Source: Clostridium algidicarnis DSM 15099 (GTDB lineage Bacteria; Bacillota; Clostridia; Clostridiales; Clostridiaceae). Taken from it: a stretch of 64,000 nucleotides of DNA. Under the pieces are notes generated by a model that did no database searches, had not been told where the DNA came from, and saw only the letters and a program-made list of their open reading frames with translations. A program made the position numbers and the translations under genes. The stretch's first letter is position 1. Each line of letters starts with the position of its first letter. The stretch is from positions 59,102 to 123,101 of the forward strand of contig NZ_PTIS01000007.1 in the NCBI RefSeq assembly GCF_002934235.1. Direction: 5' to 3'. This document shows positions 27,707 to 39,033 of the stretch, piece after piece.

Positions 27707-28650
27707 TATATCAACTCTTTTTCTAAAATGTTTATTAAAGTCTTTTTAGCCTTTTCTATATCATGAACATCTCTTAACAAAAGTCCAGATGCCTTTTCAT
27801 GTCCGCCACCGCCAAAAACTTCAGCTATAGCTCGTACATCAACTTTATCTTTAGATCTTAAACTTATCTTTATACCATCCTCTACTTCTTTTAAAAATGC
27901 TCCAACTTCAATAGTATCTATTTGCATTTGAAGGGATATTATCTCAGAATTATCTTCTAATAAAGTAGATTGCTCCTTATTCATAGCAATAATTGCTAAT
28001 TTATCATTTAAAAACAGTTCAACCTTCTCTAATAGCTGACCATAGAGTTTTAACTTCCTAAGTGGCTTATTTTCAAATATAGTTCTATGAATTAGTGGAA
28101 AATCAATACCAGTTTTTATAAGCTTACCTGCAATTTCATGTGTACTCGCAGTTGTACTTGAATACTTAAAAGAACCAGTATCGGTTATTATTGCTGTATA
28201 TAAACATTTTGCAATATCTGTATCAATAACTACATCTAAGCTTTTTAAAAGAGTATAAACTATTTCGCCTGTAGCAGCTGCCGTAGTATCAACATAATTA
28301 ATATCACCATATTTACTGTTTGAAAGATGATGATCTATGTTAATGACAGGATTAATTTTAGATTTATCTATTTTTCCAGAAATTCTTTCTACATTTCCAC
28401 AATCTAACACTATTACGCAATGAGTATTCTTCTTAGGGCAACTAACATTATCTTTTATTTCTTCGGTATTAGGCAGAAACCTATATATACCAGGAACTTT
28501 GTCCCTTGATATAATATAGGCTTCTTTACCAATTTTTCTTAGTCCAAGCATCAATCCAAGAGCACTACCTAAAGCATCTCCATCTGGTGACTGATGATAA
28601 GTTATTGCAATAGAATCTGAATTTAAGATACTTTCAACAATTTTATTCAT
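27706..28650 (-). CDS. nrnA: DHH family nanoRNase / pAp phosphatase NrnA
   Basis: A 314-residue DHH/DHHA1 phosphoesterase that degrades 2-5 nt RNAs and dephosphorylates 3'-phosphoadenosine 5'-phosphate. Motifs: SPDGDALGSALG (metal site), VLDCGN, INIDHHLSN (DHH) and the C-terminal DHHA1 loop FGGGGHEKASG. It overlaps rbfA by 8 nt upstream and truB by one base downstream. Confidence 0.95.
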   Translation of the reverse strand: MNKIVESILNSDSIAITYHQSPDGDALGSALGLMLGLRKIGKEAYIISRDKVPGIYRFLPNTEEIKDNVSCPKKNTHCVIVLDCGNVERISGKIDKSKINPVINIDHHLSNSKYGDINYVDTTAAATGEIVYTLLKSLDVVIDTDIAKCLYTAIITDTGSFKYSSTTASTHEIAGKLIKTGIDFPLIHRTIFENKPLRKLKLYGQLLEKVELFLNDKLAIIAMNKEQSTLLEDNSEIISLQMQIDTIEVGAFLKEVEDGIKISLRSKDKVDVRAIAEVFGGGGHEKASGLLLRDVHDIEKAKKTLINILEKELI

Positions 28651-28999
28651 TTTTATTTTCCTTTATCTTTTGTAGTAAGGATTCTATATGCATTCCATGT
28701 TCTATACTTGTGTCTAGTTCAATCAAAATTTCTGGGTTATGTCTGAGGTTAATCCTCTTACCTATTTCTCTTCTTATAAATCCAGAAGAGCTTTTTAGTG
28801 CCTCTAAAGTTTCCTTTTCTTCCGTCTCATTCCCGAAGATACTAATATAAACTTTAGCATATTGTAAATCTTTGGTGACATTAACACCTGTAACACTTAC
28901 CATAGCATTTATTCTAGGATCTTTAAGATGATTTCGGATTATATCACTAATTTCCTTTTTCATCTCTTCGTTAATTCTTCCACCTCTGTAATTAGCCAA
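28643..28999 (-). CDS. rbfA: Ribosome-binding factor A
   Basis: RbfA (118 residues) binds the immature 30S subunit and assists 16S 5'-end maturation. The KH-type fold and family motifs (INEEMKKEISDII, DPRINAMVSVTGV and RKEIG-like RREIGKRINLRHNPEI) are clear. It lies between infB and nrnA, the conserved order. Confidence 0.97.
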   Translation of the reverse strand: MANYRGGRINEEMKKEISDIIRNHLKDPRINAMVSVTGVNVTKDLQYAKVYISIFGNETEEKETLEALKSSSGFIRREIGKRINLRHNPEILIELDTSIEHGMHIESLLQKIKENKNE

Positions 29000-29013
29000 T
29001 ACAATCCCTCCTC

Positions 29014-31140
29014 TTATAATTTATCTTTTTTTATTTCTTGCATAGTAAAGGCTTCTATTATGTCGCCTTCTTTAAGGTCATTATATTTTTCAATACTAAG
29101 TCCACATTCATATCCTGTATTCACTTCTTTTGCATCATCTTTAAATCTTTTTAATGATGCTAATTTAGATTCAAATATAACTATTCCGTCTCTTATTATT
29201 CTTACATCACTACTTCTTGTTATTTTACCCTCTGTTACATAACAACCAGCTATAGTACCAAGATTAGATACTTTATAAATCTGTCTAATTTCAGCTTTCC
29301 CAAGTACAACCTCTTTATATTCTGGTTCAAGCATTCCAATCATTGCTGTTCTTATATCTTCAATAGCATCGTAGATGATTCTATAAGTCTTTATATCCAC
29401 ATCTTCTTTTTCTGCTAGAGTAATTGCATTTCCATCTGGTCTTACATTAAATCCAATTACCAATGCATTTGAAGCTGCTGCAAGACTTATATCAGTTTCT
29501 GTAATAGCACCTACTGCTCCATGAAGAACTCTTACTTTAACAGTTTCTGAAGATAATTTCTCTAAGGATTGTTTTATGGCTTCTACAGAACCTTGCATAT
29601 CTGCTTTTACTATAACTCCTAGTTCTTTTATTTTTCCTTCTTGAATTTGACTATATAAGTCTTCTAAAGATACCCTATGATTTGCTTGAAGGTATTTTTC
29701 TTTATCCTTATCTTTTCTTGTTTGAGCCATATTTCTAGCTGTCTTTTCATCTTTTACTTCATGGAACCTATCTCCTGCTGATGGTACTTCAGAAAGTCCT
29801 AAGATTTCTACTGGAATTGAAGGTCCTGCTGATTTAATGTTTTTACCCTTATCATCAAACATAGCTCTTATTCTTCCATAAGTACTACCAACTAATATAG
29901 CATCTCCTACATTTAAAGTACCATTTTGAACTAACAATGTAGCAACTGGTCCTCTTCCTTTATCTAATTGGCCTTCTATAACTGTACCTATAGCTTTTCT
30001 CTTAGAGTTTGCTTTTAATTCTAAAATTTCAGAAGAAAGTAATACCATTTCAAGTAATGTATCTATACCTTCCTTTGAACGAGCCGATACAGGAACACAT
30101 ATAGTATCTCCACCCCATTCTTCTGGAACTAAACCATGATCTGAAAGTTCTTGTTTTACTTTGTCAAGATTTGCTGAAGGTTTATCCATTTTGTTTATAG
30201 CAACTACCATAGGAACATTAGCTGCTTTACAGTGATTTATAGCTTCTTTTGTTTGAGGCATTATTCCATCATCTGCTGCTACTACTAATATTACAACATC
30301 TGTAACCTGTGCTCCACGAGATCTCATTGCTGTAAAAGCTTCATGACCTGGAGTATCTAAAAATGTTATCTTTTCTCCACTTACCTCTACAGTATAAGCT
30401 CCTATGTGCTGAGTTATTCCGCCTGCTTCATTTTCAGTTACCTTTGCTTTTCTTATAGCATCTAATAAAGAAGTCTTACCATGATCAACGTGTCCCATTA
30501 CAGTAACTATAGGAGGTCTTTTTTCTGCTTCTGTATCTTCTTCTATATTTACTTCCTCTAATTTTTCTAATTCCTCTTCTTTTAATACTAGTGTTATATC
30601 AAGCTTTTCAGCTGCCTTTTCTGCAGTTTTAAAATCAATTTCTTGGTTTATTGCTGCCATTACTCCACTAAATATTAGAGCTTTTATAACCTCCACTATA
30701 GGTTTATCAATCTTCTCTGCAAAATCTTTAACCGTGATATTATTTCCTATTTCTACTATAATCTTATCTTCAACTGAATTTTCTTCCATATTTGAGCCTT
30801 CCTCTTCCGAATATCGAGGACTCTTATCGCCTCTTTTATTCTTAAATTTAGATTTTTTAACTTGTTTATTTATTTCTTCTGAAACTATTTCTTCATATTC
30901 TTCTACTATATTCTTTGACTTATTTTCTTCATTAGCTTTATTAGTTTCTTTATCTTTTTCAGCCTTTGCTCTTTCTTCAATCAACTCTTTTATTAAATTA
31001 GCCTCTTCATCCTCAATGACACTCATATGATTTTTAACTTCTACGTCAAATTCATCCATTAATGACTTTATAAGCTCTTTACTTGTAATTTTCAATTCCT
31101 TTGCTAATTCATAAATTCTTATCTTTGACAATTCATTCAC
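29014..31140 (-). CDS. infB: Translation initiation factor IF-2
   Basis: IF-2 is the GTPase that places initiator tRNA on the 30S subunit. The 708-residue protein has an N-terminal IF2N domain (about 1-55), a charged linker (60-125), a second IF2N domain (about 130-185), then the G domain: [27 protein letters not shown] and NKMDKP. Beta-barrel and IF2-C domains follow. The linker is shorter than in E. coli. It lies between ylxQ and rbfA. Confidence 0.98.
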   Translation of the reverse strand: MNELSKIRIYELAKELKITSKELIKSLMDEFDVEVKNHMSVIEDEEANLIKELIEERAKAEKDKETNKANEENKSKNIVEEYEEIVSEEINKQVKKSKFKNKRGDKSPRYSEEEGSNMEENSVEDKIIVEIGNNITVKDFAEKIDKPIVEVIKALIFSGVMAAINQEIDFKTAEKAAEKLDITLVLKEEELEKLEEVNIEEDTEAEKRPPIVTVMGHVDHGKTSLLDAIRKAKVTENEAGGITQHIGAYTVEVSGEKITFLDTPGHEAFTAMRSRGAQVTDVVILVVAADDGIMPQTKEAINHCKAANVPMVVAINKMDKPSANLDKVKQELSDHGLVPEEWGGDTICVPVSARSKEGIDTLLEMVLLSSEILELKANSKRKAIGTVIEGQLDKGRGPVATLLVQNGTLNVGDAILVGSTYGRIRAMFDDKGKNIKSAGPSIPVEILGLSEVPSAGDRFHEVKDEKTARNMAQTRKDKDKEKYLQANHRVSLEDLYSQIQEGKIKELGVIVKADMQGSVEAIKQSLEKLSSETVKVRVLHGAVGAITETDISLAAASNALVIGFNVRPDGNAITLAEKEDVDIKTYRIIYDAIEDIRTAMIGMLEPEYKEVVLGKAEIRQIYKVSNLGTIAGCYVTEGKITRSSDVRIIRDGIVIFESKLASLKRFKDDAKEVNTGYECGLSIEKYNDLKEGDIIEAFTMQEIKKDKL

Positions 31141-31178
31141 CCCCGAAATTAATTTTTTAAAAGATTACGCATAATTTA

Positions 31179-31481
31179 TTATTTATAAGAGTCCATTAAT
31201 TTATCACTCATGTTTTTATTTAATACTGCTAGAATATTTATTTCTTGCCTTCCAACACTACTTCCAAGTTCTTCTTTTGAGTAACATTCAATACACTTTA
31301 TACCTTTTTCATGGCAATATTTTAAAAACTCTTTTCTACTTTTAGGAGAAAGATCCATTGACAATATAATCAGATATATTTTCTTGTTTTTTTGTATAGC
31401 TTCTTCACATCTATTATATCCTTCTAGTAAATTTCCTGATCTCTTTACTAGACCTAAAAATTGCAAAAAGCTATCTGTCAT
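31179..31481 (-). CDS. L7Ae-family RNA-binding protein YlxQ
   Basis: A 100-residue L7Ae/L30e-type protein that in related bacteria binds kink-turn RNA. It has the start FLQFLGLVKRSGNLLEGYNRC and the fold's LIILSMDLSPKSRKEF strand-helix. It overlaps the rnpM stop by 11 nt, so translation is probably coupled. It sits between rnpM and infB as in Bacillus. Confidence 0.9.
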   Translation of the reverse strand: MTDSFLQFLGLVKRSGNLLEGYNRCEEAIQKNKKIYLIILSMDLSPKSRKEFLKYCHEKGIKCIECYSKEELGSSVGRQEINILAVLNKNMSDKLMDSYK

Positions 31482-31740
31482 TTATTACCTCTTGTTTTAA
31501 AGTTTCATATATGTTTTCATCAATATTAGTTTCGAGATTTTTATTTAATCTTTTGTTTTTAAAGGCTTTTTCTAAGCATGATGAACTTTTACAAATATAT
31601 GCGCCTCTACCGGATTTTTTGCCAGTTAAATCTACAGAAACTTCTCCTTCAGGACTCTTAACAATTCTAATCATTTCTTTTTTTGGATTCATTTCCATAC
31701 ACCCGTTACACATTCTTAGCGGTATCTTTTTAACTTTCAT
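31471..31740 (-). CDS. rnpM: RNase P modulator RnpM (YlxR family)
   Basis: An 89-residue YlxR protein. The family motif is complete: [20 protein letters not shown] followed by [19 protein letters not shown]. In Bacillus it binds RNase P RNA and lowers its activity. It lies in the nusA operon, 20 bases after nusA. Confidence 0.94.
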   Translation of the reverse strand: MKVKKIPLRMCNGCMEMNPKKEMIRIVKSPEGEVSVDLTGKKSGRGAYICKSSSCLEKAFKNKRLNKNLETNIDENIYETLKQEVINDR

Positions 31741-31760
31741 ATCACAACACCTCTTTATGA

Positions 31761-32822
31761 TTATTGTGAAACACTTGACATGCTTTTAATATCTATTTTC
31801 CAGCCTGTAAGCTTAGCTGCGAGTCTTACATTTTGGCCTTCTTTACCTATAGCTAAAGACAATTGGTTATCTTCTACTACAACTTGAGCACATTTAGTGT
31901 CCTCTTCTATTTTAACATCTACTACCTTAGCAGGACTTAATGAATTAGAAATATATTCTTCTGGAACCTTGCTCCATTTAATTATATCTATTTTTTCATT
32001 TTTTAATTCGTTTACTATTTTTTGAACTCTTATACCTTTAGGACCAACACATGCTCCCATAGCATCTATTGCTTCATCTTTAGAGTAAACTGAAATTTTA
32101 GTACGTGCACCTGCTTCTCTTGCAATACTTTTAACTTCTACTATGCCTTCATATATTTCTGGAACTTCCAGTTCAAATAATCTTTTTATAAGTCCTGGGT
32201 GAGTTCTAGATACAATTACTTGAGCACCTTTTGTGGTATTTTTAACTTCTACTATATATAACTTTAATTTTTCATTAAAGATATACTCTTCACCTGGCAT
32301 CTGCTCATTAGGTCCTAGCACTGCTTCTATTTTTCCAAGGTCTACAAAAACATTACCCTTATCTTTTCTAATTACAGATCCTGTTATTATATCAAATTCT
32401 TTTTCTATAAACTCATTATACACTATATTTCTTTCGGCTTCTTTTATTCTTTGTACTACTACTTGTTTCGCTAGTTGAGCCGCCACCCTACCAAAAGTTT
32501 TAGGTGTAACTTCTATTTCTACTGTATCACCAATTTCATAGCGCGCACTTAATTCTTTTGCATCTTCTACTGAAATTTCTATTACTTCATCTTCGGTAAT
32601 TTCCACTACAACCTTTTGAGCATAAACATGGATTTCTCCTGTTTCTCTATTCATAGTAACCCTAACATTTTGTGATGATACACCAGAGTTCGCATAATTC
32701 TTCTTGTAAGCAGCAACTAAGGCATCCTCAATTGTAGTAAAAAGCATATCTGAACTTATACCCTTTTCTTTAACTATTTCTTTTAATGCATCTATAAATT
32801 CATCATTCATCTTAATAGACAC
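31761..32822 (-). CDS. nusA: Transcription termination/antitermination protein NusA
   Basis: NusA (353 residues) binds RNA polymerase and nascent RNA, promoting pausing and hairpin termination. The order is N-terminal polymerase-binding domain (1-130), S1 (about 133-200), KH1 ([15 protein letters not shown]) and KH2 ([13 protein letters not shown]). The acidic repeats of E. coli NusA are absent, as in Firmicutes. The many terminators in this window suit its role. It starts one base after rimP. Confidence 0.97.
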   Translation of the reverse strand: MSIKMNDEFIDALKEIVKEKGISSDMLFTTIEDALVAAYKKNYANSGVSSQNVRVTMNRETGEIHVYAQKVVVEITEDEVIEISVEDAKELSARYEIGDTVEIEVTPKTFGRVAAQLAKQVVVQRIKEAERNIVYNEFIEKEFDIITGSVIRKDKGNVFVDLGKIEAVLGPNEQMPGEEYIFNEKLKLYIVEVKNTTKGAQVIVSRTHPGLIKRLFELEVPEIYEGIVEVKSIAREAGARTKISVYSKDEAIDAMGACVGPKGIRVQKIVNELKNEKIDIIKWSKVPEEYISNSLSPAKVVDVKIEEDTKCAQVVVEDNQLSLAIGKEGQNVRLAAKLTGWKIDIKSMSSVSQ

Positions 32823-32823
32823 C

Positions 32824-33285
32824 CTATATCTCCCCTTCTATATTCATAGCTTTAATTATATCTCTTGGTATACTTAAAGCTTCATCTTCTATTGATAAAA
32901 CTATATTTTCATTATCAAAACTTACTAAAGTACCCTTATATAATTTATTATCATTTAACTTTTTATTTAATCTAACTAGAACTTCTTTATTAATACTATC
33001 CCCATAATGTTTTTCTGTATGTAAACTCCTATTTAGTCCTGGTGAAGATACTTCTAGATAATAAGATTCTGCGATTGGATCCTTTTCATCAAGCATAGTG
33101 CTAATAGGTCTACTTACCTTTTCACAATCTTCCAAAGATATGCCATTTTCACTTTCAATATATACTCTTAAATAATTTTCTCCATCATCTTTTACGAATT
33201 CTAAATAATACATTTCATAACCTTTATCTTCTACTATTGGTCTTATTAATAAATCTAAGTTTTCAATTAAAGGATTAAGTTTCAT
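32824..33285 (-). CDS. rimP: Ribosome maturation factor RimP
   Basis: RimP (153 residues from ATG 33285) helps 30S assembly. Family features: YEMYYLEFVKDDGENYLRVY, SLEDCEKVSRPIS and YYLEVSSPGLNRSL. AGGAGGGG four bases before ATG 33285 sets the start; the frame extends nine codons upstream without support. It is the first gene of the rimP-nusA-rnpM-ylxQ-infB operon, and polC terminators lie upstream. Confidence 0.96.
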   Translation of the reverse strand: MKLNPLIENLDLLIRPIVEDKGYEMYYLEFVKDDGENYLRVYIESENGISLEDCEKVSRPISTMLDEKDPIAESYYLEVSSPGLNRSLHTEKHYGDSINKEVLVRLNKKLNDNKLYKGTLVSFDNENIVLSIEDEALSIPRDIIKAMNIEGEI

Positions 33286-33369
33286 TTTACCCCTCCTTTT
33301 GTTTTGGTACATTAATCTTTATTTTATGTACTTATACTAACTTTATTCAATATAGTAGTCTATATTGTA

Positions 33370-33398
33370 GTAAAAACGCAACAGACGTTGCGTTTTAC
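33370..33398 (-). terminator. Second terminator after polC
   Basis: GTAAAACGCAAC pairs with GTTGCGTTTTTAC (one extra T) around loop GTCT, followed by TACAATATAG. Confidence 0.7.
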
Positions 33399-33414
33399 CC
33401 ATACACAAATATAA

Positions 33415-33438
33415 AGAGCGGGTTTTCTGACCCACTCT
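33415..33438 (-). terminator. First terminator after polC
   Basis: AGAGTGGGT and ACCCGCTCT form a 9-bp stem with one T-C or wobble position and a 6-nt loop, followed by TTATATTTG. The two hairpins separate polC from the rimP operon. Confidence 0.7.
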
Positions 33439-33528
33439 GTTTGAAGCTAATATATTAAGTAAACTTTACAATAATATATTATCATAATAAAAAGTTTATT
33501 ACAAGCAGTTTTTTCAAATATGGTGGTT

Positions 33529-36500
33529 TTATAAGGTAAATAGACTTAACTGATTAGTTTCAGGAAGTCCCCTTAAACATCCATGCACACTTAAAGTCTC
33601 TATAACTGTTTTTGAAACCTTTGTTCGAGTCCTAAGATCTTCTTTAGAAATAAACTCCCCATCATTTCTAAATGTAGCTATGCTTTTAGCTGCATTATCA
33701 CCTACACCTTGAAGTCCATTTAAAGGTGGCCTTATACCATCTTCTTCAATTAAAAATTTAGTTGGGTGTGATTTATAAAGATCTACCTTTAAAAAGGTTA
33801 TATTTCTTTTATACATTTCATAAGAAAGCTCTAATATGGTTAAAAGTCCTTTATCTTTTTGAGTTAGGTTATTTCCAAGCTTACCAATTTCATAAATCTT
33901 AGCTTTTATAACTTCTTCTCCTTTTATAATAAGATCTGCATCAAAGTCGTCAGCTCTAACAGTAAAGTAAGTGGCATAATAAGCTTCAGGATAATATACT
34001 TTAAAATAAGCAATTCTAACTGCCATCATTACATAAGCTGCAGCATGGCCTTTAGGAAACATATACTTAATTTTTTCACAAGATTCTATATACCAATCAG
34101 GAACATTGTTTTCCTTCATAACCTTTATATCCTCTTCTTTAAGCCCCTTACCCTTTCTAACCTTTTCCATTATAGTAAAAGCTATTTTAGGAGGTACGTT
34201 TTTATGCATTAAATATATCATTATGTCATCTCTAGTAGATATACAATCCTTAAGCGTTGTAAAGCCTTCTTTTATATAGTATTGTGCATTATTAACCCAT
34301 ACATCAGTACCATGAGAAAGGCCAGATATTCTAACCAAATCAGCAAAGGTTTGTGGCTGAGTATCAATTAACATCTGCCGTACAAATTTAGTACCAAATT
34401 CCGGCAGTCCATAAGTTCCAACCTCGCATCCTAACTGCTCTTTTGTTAACCCCAAAGCTTCTGTAGATGTAAATAAGCTCATAACCTTTTTATCGTTTAA
34501 AGGAACGCTTTTAGGGTCTATTCCTGTAAGATCTTGAAGCATCCTTAAAACTGTAGGATCATCATGACCTAAAATATCTAATTTAAGCAGCCTTCCACTA
34601 ATAGAATGATAATCAAAGTGCGTAGTTATTATATCTGTACTATTATCATCTGCTGGATGTTGTATTGGAGTAAAGTTAAATATCTCATTATCCCTTGGAA
34701 CAACCATTATTCCACCAGGATGTTGCCCTGTAGTTCTTTTTATTCCAGTACACCCAAGTGTAAGCCTATCTATTTCAGCTTGAGTTACCATAATATCTTT
34801 TTCTGCTAAATATTTTCTTACAAAGCCATAAGCAGTTTTTTCTGCTATAGTTCCAATAGTTCCCGCTTTAAATACATAACCCTTACCAAATAATACTTCT
34901 GTATACTTATGGACTACAGCTTGATATTCCCCAGAAAAATTTAAGTCAATATCTGGTTCCTTGTCTCCTTCAAATCCTAGAAAGGTTTCAAAAGGAATAT
35001 CGTGGCCATCTTTTATGTATAGACTTTCACATATCTCACAATTCTTGTCTGGTAGGTCTACTCCCGAACTTATAGATCCATCTAAAATAAATTCACTATG
35101 TTTACATTTAGGGCATACATAATGAGGAGGCAATCCATTAACTTCTGTTATATCACACATAGTAGCAACTAGTGATGAACCTACAGACCCCCTAGACCCT
35201 ACAAGATATCCATCTTCTAAAGATTTAGCTACTAATTTATGAGCAATTAAATAAAGCACAGCATACCCGTTACTTATTATAGAGTTTAATTCTTTATCTA
35301 ATCTTTTTTGAACAACTTCTGGTAACTCATCACCATATAAATCATGAGCTCTTTTAAGAGTCATGGTTTTAACCTCTTCCTCAGCACCATCTATTTTAGG
35401 TGGAAAAGTTTCATCCGGAATAGGTTTTACATATTCAATAATATCTGAAATCTTTTGGGTATTATATATAACTACTTCTTTCGATTTTTCTTCCCCTAGA
35501 TATGAAAATTCTCTTAACATCTCTGTGGTTGTTCTAAAATATAATGGTGGCTGGTTATCCGCATCACTAAAACCTTGCCCTGCCATTATTATTCTTCTAA
35601 AGACTTCATCTCTTGGTTCAAGAAAATGTACATCTCCAGTAGCAACCACAATTTTTCCTTTTTTCTTTGCAAGCTCGCATATTTTTTTATTTATTTGAAT
35701 TAATTCTTCTTTATCTTTTACTCTTCCATTTCTTATTAGAAACTCATTATTTTCTAAGGGCTGAATTTCTAAATAATCATAAAAATCTGCGATACGCTCT
35801 AATTCTTCATCATTTTTACCCTCTAGGATTGCTCTATAAATTTCTCCAGCTTCACAGGCTGATCCCACAATTAAGCCTTCCCTATATTTGGATATTAAGG
35901 TTTTAGGAAGCCTTGGATGCTTAAAAAAGTTATCTAAATGAGCTTCTGATATAAGTTTATATAAATTTTTAATACCTACCTGGTTTTTAGCTAATAAAAT
36001 TATGTGGTATGTAGGTTGTTTTTTTATATTTACGTTTTTTAAAAACTCATCATTTAAATCATTCAAATTAAAAATCCCTTTTTCTTCTAAGTCTTCTATA
36101 CCTTTTATAAGAATATCCGCTGTAGCCTTTGCATCATCTATAGCCCTATGATGATTATCAAGGGATATTCCTAGATGTTTTGCAACTACATTTAATTTAT
36201 ATCTTTTTAGTTCTGGATATAAAAACCTTGCAAGAGGTATTGTATCTAGAACAGAATTATTTAATTTTATATTCATATCTCCACAATTTTTTCTTATAAA
36301 AGATATATCAAAAGGTGCATTATGTGCTACTAGTACAGCATCGCCGGCAAAGTTCATAAACCTTGGCAAAACATCTTCTATATAATCACTATCCCTAACC
36401 ATATCATCAGTTATACTTGTTAATTCAACAATTTTTGAAGGTATTATTCTTTTAGGATTTACAAATTCACTAAACCTGTCTATTATTTTACCTTCTTTAA

Positions 36501-37842
36501 TTTTAACCGCACCAATTTCAATTATACTATCATTTTTACTAGAGAATCCTGTGGTTTCAAGGTCAAATACCACAAAAATATCTTTGAAATTTTGTCCTTT
36601 TTCTTTTTCAACTATTGGTATACCATTGTCTACTAAGTATCCTTCAACACCATAGATGATTTTTATACCATGTTTTTTACCTGCTTCCATAGCTTCAGGA
36701 TAAGCTTGAACTACACCATGATCTGTAATGGCAATTGCCTTATGTCCCCACTTTGCAGCTCTTTCTACCAATTTACCAATAGGTGTTATAGCATCCATAG
36801 CACTCATAGTAGAATGCAGGTGTAATTCCACCCGTTTTTCATCATTGGTATCCATTCTCTCTATCTTAGGAACCTTAACAATATTTCTTACCATTATAAC
36901 TATTTCTTTTGCATAAGGATCATTTGTAACTTCACCTTTTATCTTACAATGTAATCCTGTTTTTATATTTTCCAATACTCTTTCTGTATCCTTTGGTCTT
37001 AGAAAACACTTAACCGTAATAGAACTCGTATAATCTGTTAAAGCAAATGTTACTATTTTTTTACCCGTTTTAGTTTCAATTACCTCACTTTTAAAAATGT
37101 CGCCTAAAACAGTCACCACTCCAGAAGTTTGATCTAAAGATTCAATAGGCACACTATCTTCAGTAATGTTTCTTCCAAGTATTACATTTTCATTTGAATA
37201 ATCATTACCATTTTCATTATACCTAGTACTTTTATTAGCAGTACTTTGTTTAGATGGTTTTTTTGTTATATCCACATTTTTAAATGCTTTTTCTATCATA
37301 GTTATATTTTCTTTTTGAGTTGATTTTATATAATCCTTCTCTTTTAGACTTTCATCATAAATTATATCTATTCCACATTGTATTCCAAAAAGACCTTCTA
37401 TACTATTTTTCATAAATTCATTAAATTTACGTCTTTTAATCATTTTGCACATAAATTCATTACCATAATGTATTTCTATTTTGTTACCATTTACACTTTT
37501 TTTACCTGAAATTAATATATCTTTAAATACCGGCATCTTGTCTACCACATCTGTCATTAAATCAACCCAATGTGTTGTTATTACATCTTCTAATGAAGCA
37601 TTTTTAATATCTTTATAACAAACTAATTCTATATTAAAATTTAGTCCTAATTCTTTTTGTATTATTGACTTAATTTCTTTTTCTTTTGATACATCTAATT
37701 GATAAGGTGATTTTAATATAATCTTTAAATTATTGCTTTTTTTATAAAATTGAATCTTTAATAATTCCATGTCTTCAAATATTTCTTTATCGAATAATCC
37801 TTTTTTTAAAACAGGAGTATCTTGAGTTATATCTATACTCAT
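33529..37842 (-). CDS. polC: DNA polymerase III, PolC-type
   Basis: The replicative polymerase of low-GC Gram-positives, 1437 residues. Order: N-terminal domains (1-230), OB fold (about 240-330), PHP domain ([16 protein letters not shown]), inserted 3'-5' exonuclease ([13 protein letters not shown], with HNAPFDISF and [10 protein letters not shown]), rest of PHP, then the polymerase with the [12 protein letters not shown] catalytic Asp pair and zinc Cys motif CPKCKH...CEIC. ATG 37842 follows GGAAGAAAA. It is downstream of ispG behind a terminator hairpin. Confidence 0.98.
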   Translation of the reverse strand: MSIDITQDTPVLKKGLFDKEIFEDMELLKIQFYKKSNNLKIILKSPYQLDVSKEKEIKSIIQKELGLNFNIELVCYKDIKNASLEDVITTHWVDLMTDVVDKMPVFKDILISGKKSVNGNKIEIHYGNEFMCKMIKRRKFNEFMKNSIEGLFGIQCGIDIIYDESLKEKDYIKSTQKENITMIEKAFKNVDITKKPSKQSTANKSTRYNENGNDYSNENVILGRNITEDSVPIESLDQTSGVVTVLGDIFKSEVIETKTGKKIVTFALTDYTSSITVKCFLRPKDTERVLENIKTGLHCKIKGEVTNDPYAKEIVIMVRNIVKVPKIERMDTNDEKRVELHLHSTMSAMDAITPIGKLVERAAKWGHKAIAITDHGVVQAYPEAMEAGKKHGIKIIYGVEGYLVDNGIPIVEKEKGQNFKDIFVVFDLETTGFSSKNDSIIEIGAVKIKEGKIIDRFSEFVNPKRIIPSKIVELTSITDDMVRDSDYIEDVLPRFMNFAGDAVLVAHNAPFDISFIRKNCGDMNIKLNNSVLDTIPLARFLYPELKRYKLNVVAKHLGISLDNHHRAIDDAKATADILIKGIEDLEEKGIFNLNDLNDEFLKNVNIKKQPTYHIILLAKNQVGIKNLYKLISEAHLDNFFKHPRLPKTLISKYREGLIVGSACEAGEIYRAILEGKNDEELERIADFYDYLEIQPLENNEFLIRNGRVKDKEELIQINKKICELAKKKGKIVVATGDVHFLEPRDEVFRRIIMAGQGFSDADNQPPLYFRTTTEMLREFSYLGEEKSKEVVIYNTQKISDIIEYVKPIPDETFPPKIDGAEEEVKTMTLKRAHDLYGDELPEVVQKRLDKELNSIISNGYAVLYLIAHKLVAKSLEDGYLVGSRGSVGSSLVATMCDITEVNGLPPHYVCPKCKHSEFILDGSISSGVDLPDKNCEICESLYIKDGHDIPFETFLGFEGDKEPDIDLNFSGEYQAVVHKYTEVLFGKGYVFKAGTIGTIAEKTAYGFVRKYLAEKDIMVTQAEIDRLTLGCTGIKRTTGQHPGGIMVVPRDNEIFNFTPIQHPADDNSTDIITTHFDYHSISGRLLKLDILGHDDPTVLRMLQDLTGIDPKSVPLNDKKVMSLFTSTEALGLTKEQLGCEVGTYGLPEFGTKFVRQMLIDTQPQTFADLVRISGLSHGTDVWVNNAQYYIKEGFTTLKDCISTRDDIMIYLMHKNVPPKIAFTIMEKVRKGKGLKEEDIKVMKENNVPDWYIESCEKIKYMFPKGHAAAYVMMAVRIAYFKVYYPEAYYATYFTVRADDFDADLIIKGEEVIKAKIYEIGKLGNNLTQKDKGLLTILELSYEMYKRNITFLKVDLYKSHPTKFLIEEDGIRPPLNGLQGVGDNAAKSIATFRNDGEFISKEDLRTRTKVSKTVIETLSVHGCLRGLPETNQLSLFTL

Positions 37843-37947
37843 TTTTCTTCCGTTACCAAAATCTTATAATAATCTATAAAGTAGTTATGAATTTAATATT
37901 AATTATAAATTTTGGAACAGTTCACCTCCTTTAATATGATAGTAGTT

Positions 37948-37987
37948 AATAGAAAGTATGTAGGATTTAACCTACATACTTTCTATT
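37948..37987 (-). terminator. Terminator overlapping the end of ispG
   Basis: A perfect 17-bp stem (37948-37964 with 37971-37987) with a 6-nt loop. The ispG stop codon is inside the stem. Confidence 0.75.
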
Positions 37988-39021
37988 TCTTTTATTAGTG
38001 CTTCTACGAGTTCATTTTCTTTTACTTTTTTTATTATTTCACCTTTTTTAAATATTAAACCTTCGCCATTACCTCCAGCAATGCCTATGTCTGCTTCCCT
38101 TGCTTCTCCAGGTCCATTAACTACGCAGCCCATAACAGCAACTTTAATGTTTTTATCTAAATTAGAAATCCTGTCCTCAACCTGTTTTGCTATATTTATA
38201 AGGTCTATTTGAGTCCTACCACAAGTAGGGCAAGATATAAATTCAATTCCACCTTTAATTAGTCCAAGTGATTTCAAAATTTCTTTACCTACCTTTATTT
38301 CTTCTAAAGGATCACCAGTAAGTGATACTCTTATAGTATCTCCAATACCTTCCGATAACAGTGCACCTATTCCTACAGAGGACTTTATGCTGCCTCTCCA
38401 TATAGTCCCTGCCTCTGTAACACCTAAATGAAGAGGGTAATCTGTGGCTTTTGACATTAATCTATAACTATCTATCATCATAGGTACATCAGAAGACTTA
38501 ATAGATATAACAATATCATTAAAATTAACCTTTTCTAATATACTTATATGACTAAGAGCACTTTCTACTAATGCCTTTGATGTAACTTTCCCATATTTAG
38601 CTAAAAGTGTTTTATCTAAAGATCCACTATTTACACCTATTCGTATGGGTATGTCTTTTTCCTTAGCCTTTTTTGCTAATAATTCTACCCTATCTAAACT
38701 TCCAATATTGCCAGGATTTATTCTTAGGGCTGATATACCATTATTTATAGATTCTAAAGCTAATCTATAATCAAAATGTATGTCTGCAACTAGAGGAATA
38801 TCAATTTGTTTTACTATTTCCTTTATAGCTACTGCAGCTTCCATATCTGGAACTGCACATCTTATTATGTCACATCCTGCTTTCGTTAATTCATTAATTT
38901 GAGCTACTGTGGCTTTTATATCTCGAGTATCTGTATTAGTCATAGATTGAATAGTTATAGGAGCATCTCCTCCTACATATATATTTCCAACCTTAACTTT
39001 ACGAGTAGTTTTTCTATCCAT
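37972..39021 (-). CDS. ispG: 4-hydroxy-3-methylbut-2-enyl diphosphate synthase (IspG)
   Basis: IspG (GcpE) is the [4Fe-4S] enzyme that reduces MEcPP to HMBPP in the MEP isoprenoid pathway. From ATG 39021 it has 349 residues. The cluster cysteines are in SCPTCGRTQ (two) and VMGCVVNGPGEA (one). The ATG at 39030 directly touches AGGAG, so 39021 (nine bases away) is favoured. It lies four to thirteen bases after rseP, in the dxr-rseP-ispG unit. Confidence 0.96.
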   Translation of the reverse strand: MDRKTTRKVKVGNIYVGGDAPITIQSMTNTDTRDIKATVAQINELTKAGCDIIRCAVPDMEAAVAIKEIVKQIDIPLVADIHFDYRLALESINNGISALRINPGNIGSLDRVELLAKKAKEKDIPIRIGVNSGSLDKTLLAKYGKVTSKALVESALSHISILEKVNFNDIVISIKSSDVPMMIDSYRLMSKATDYPLHLGVTEAGTIWRGSIKSSVGIGALLSEGIGDTIRVSLTGDPLEEIKVGKEILKSLGLIKGGIEFISCPTCGRTQIDLINIAKQVEDRISNLDKNIKVAVMGCVVNGPGEAREADIGIAGGNGEGLIFKKGEIIKKVKENELVEALIKEIESM

Positions 39022-39033
39022 TTTATTCATCTC

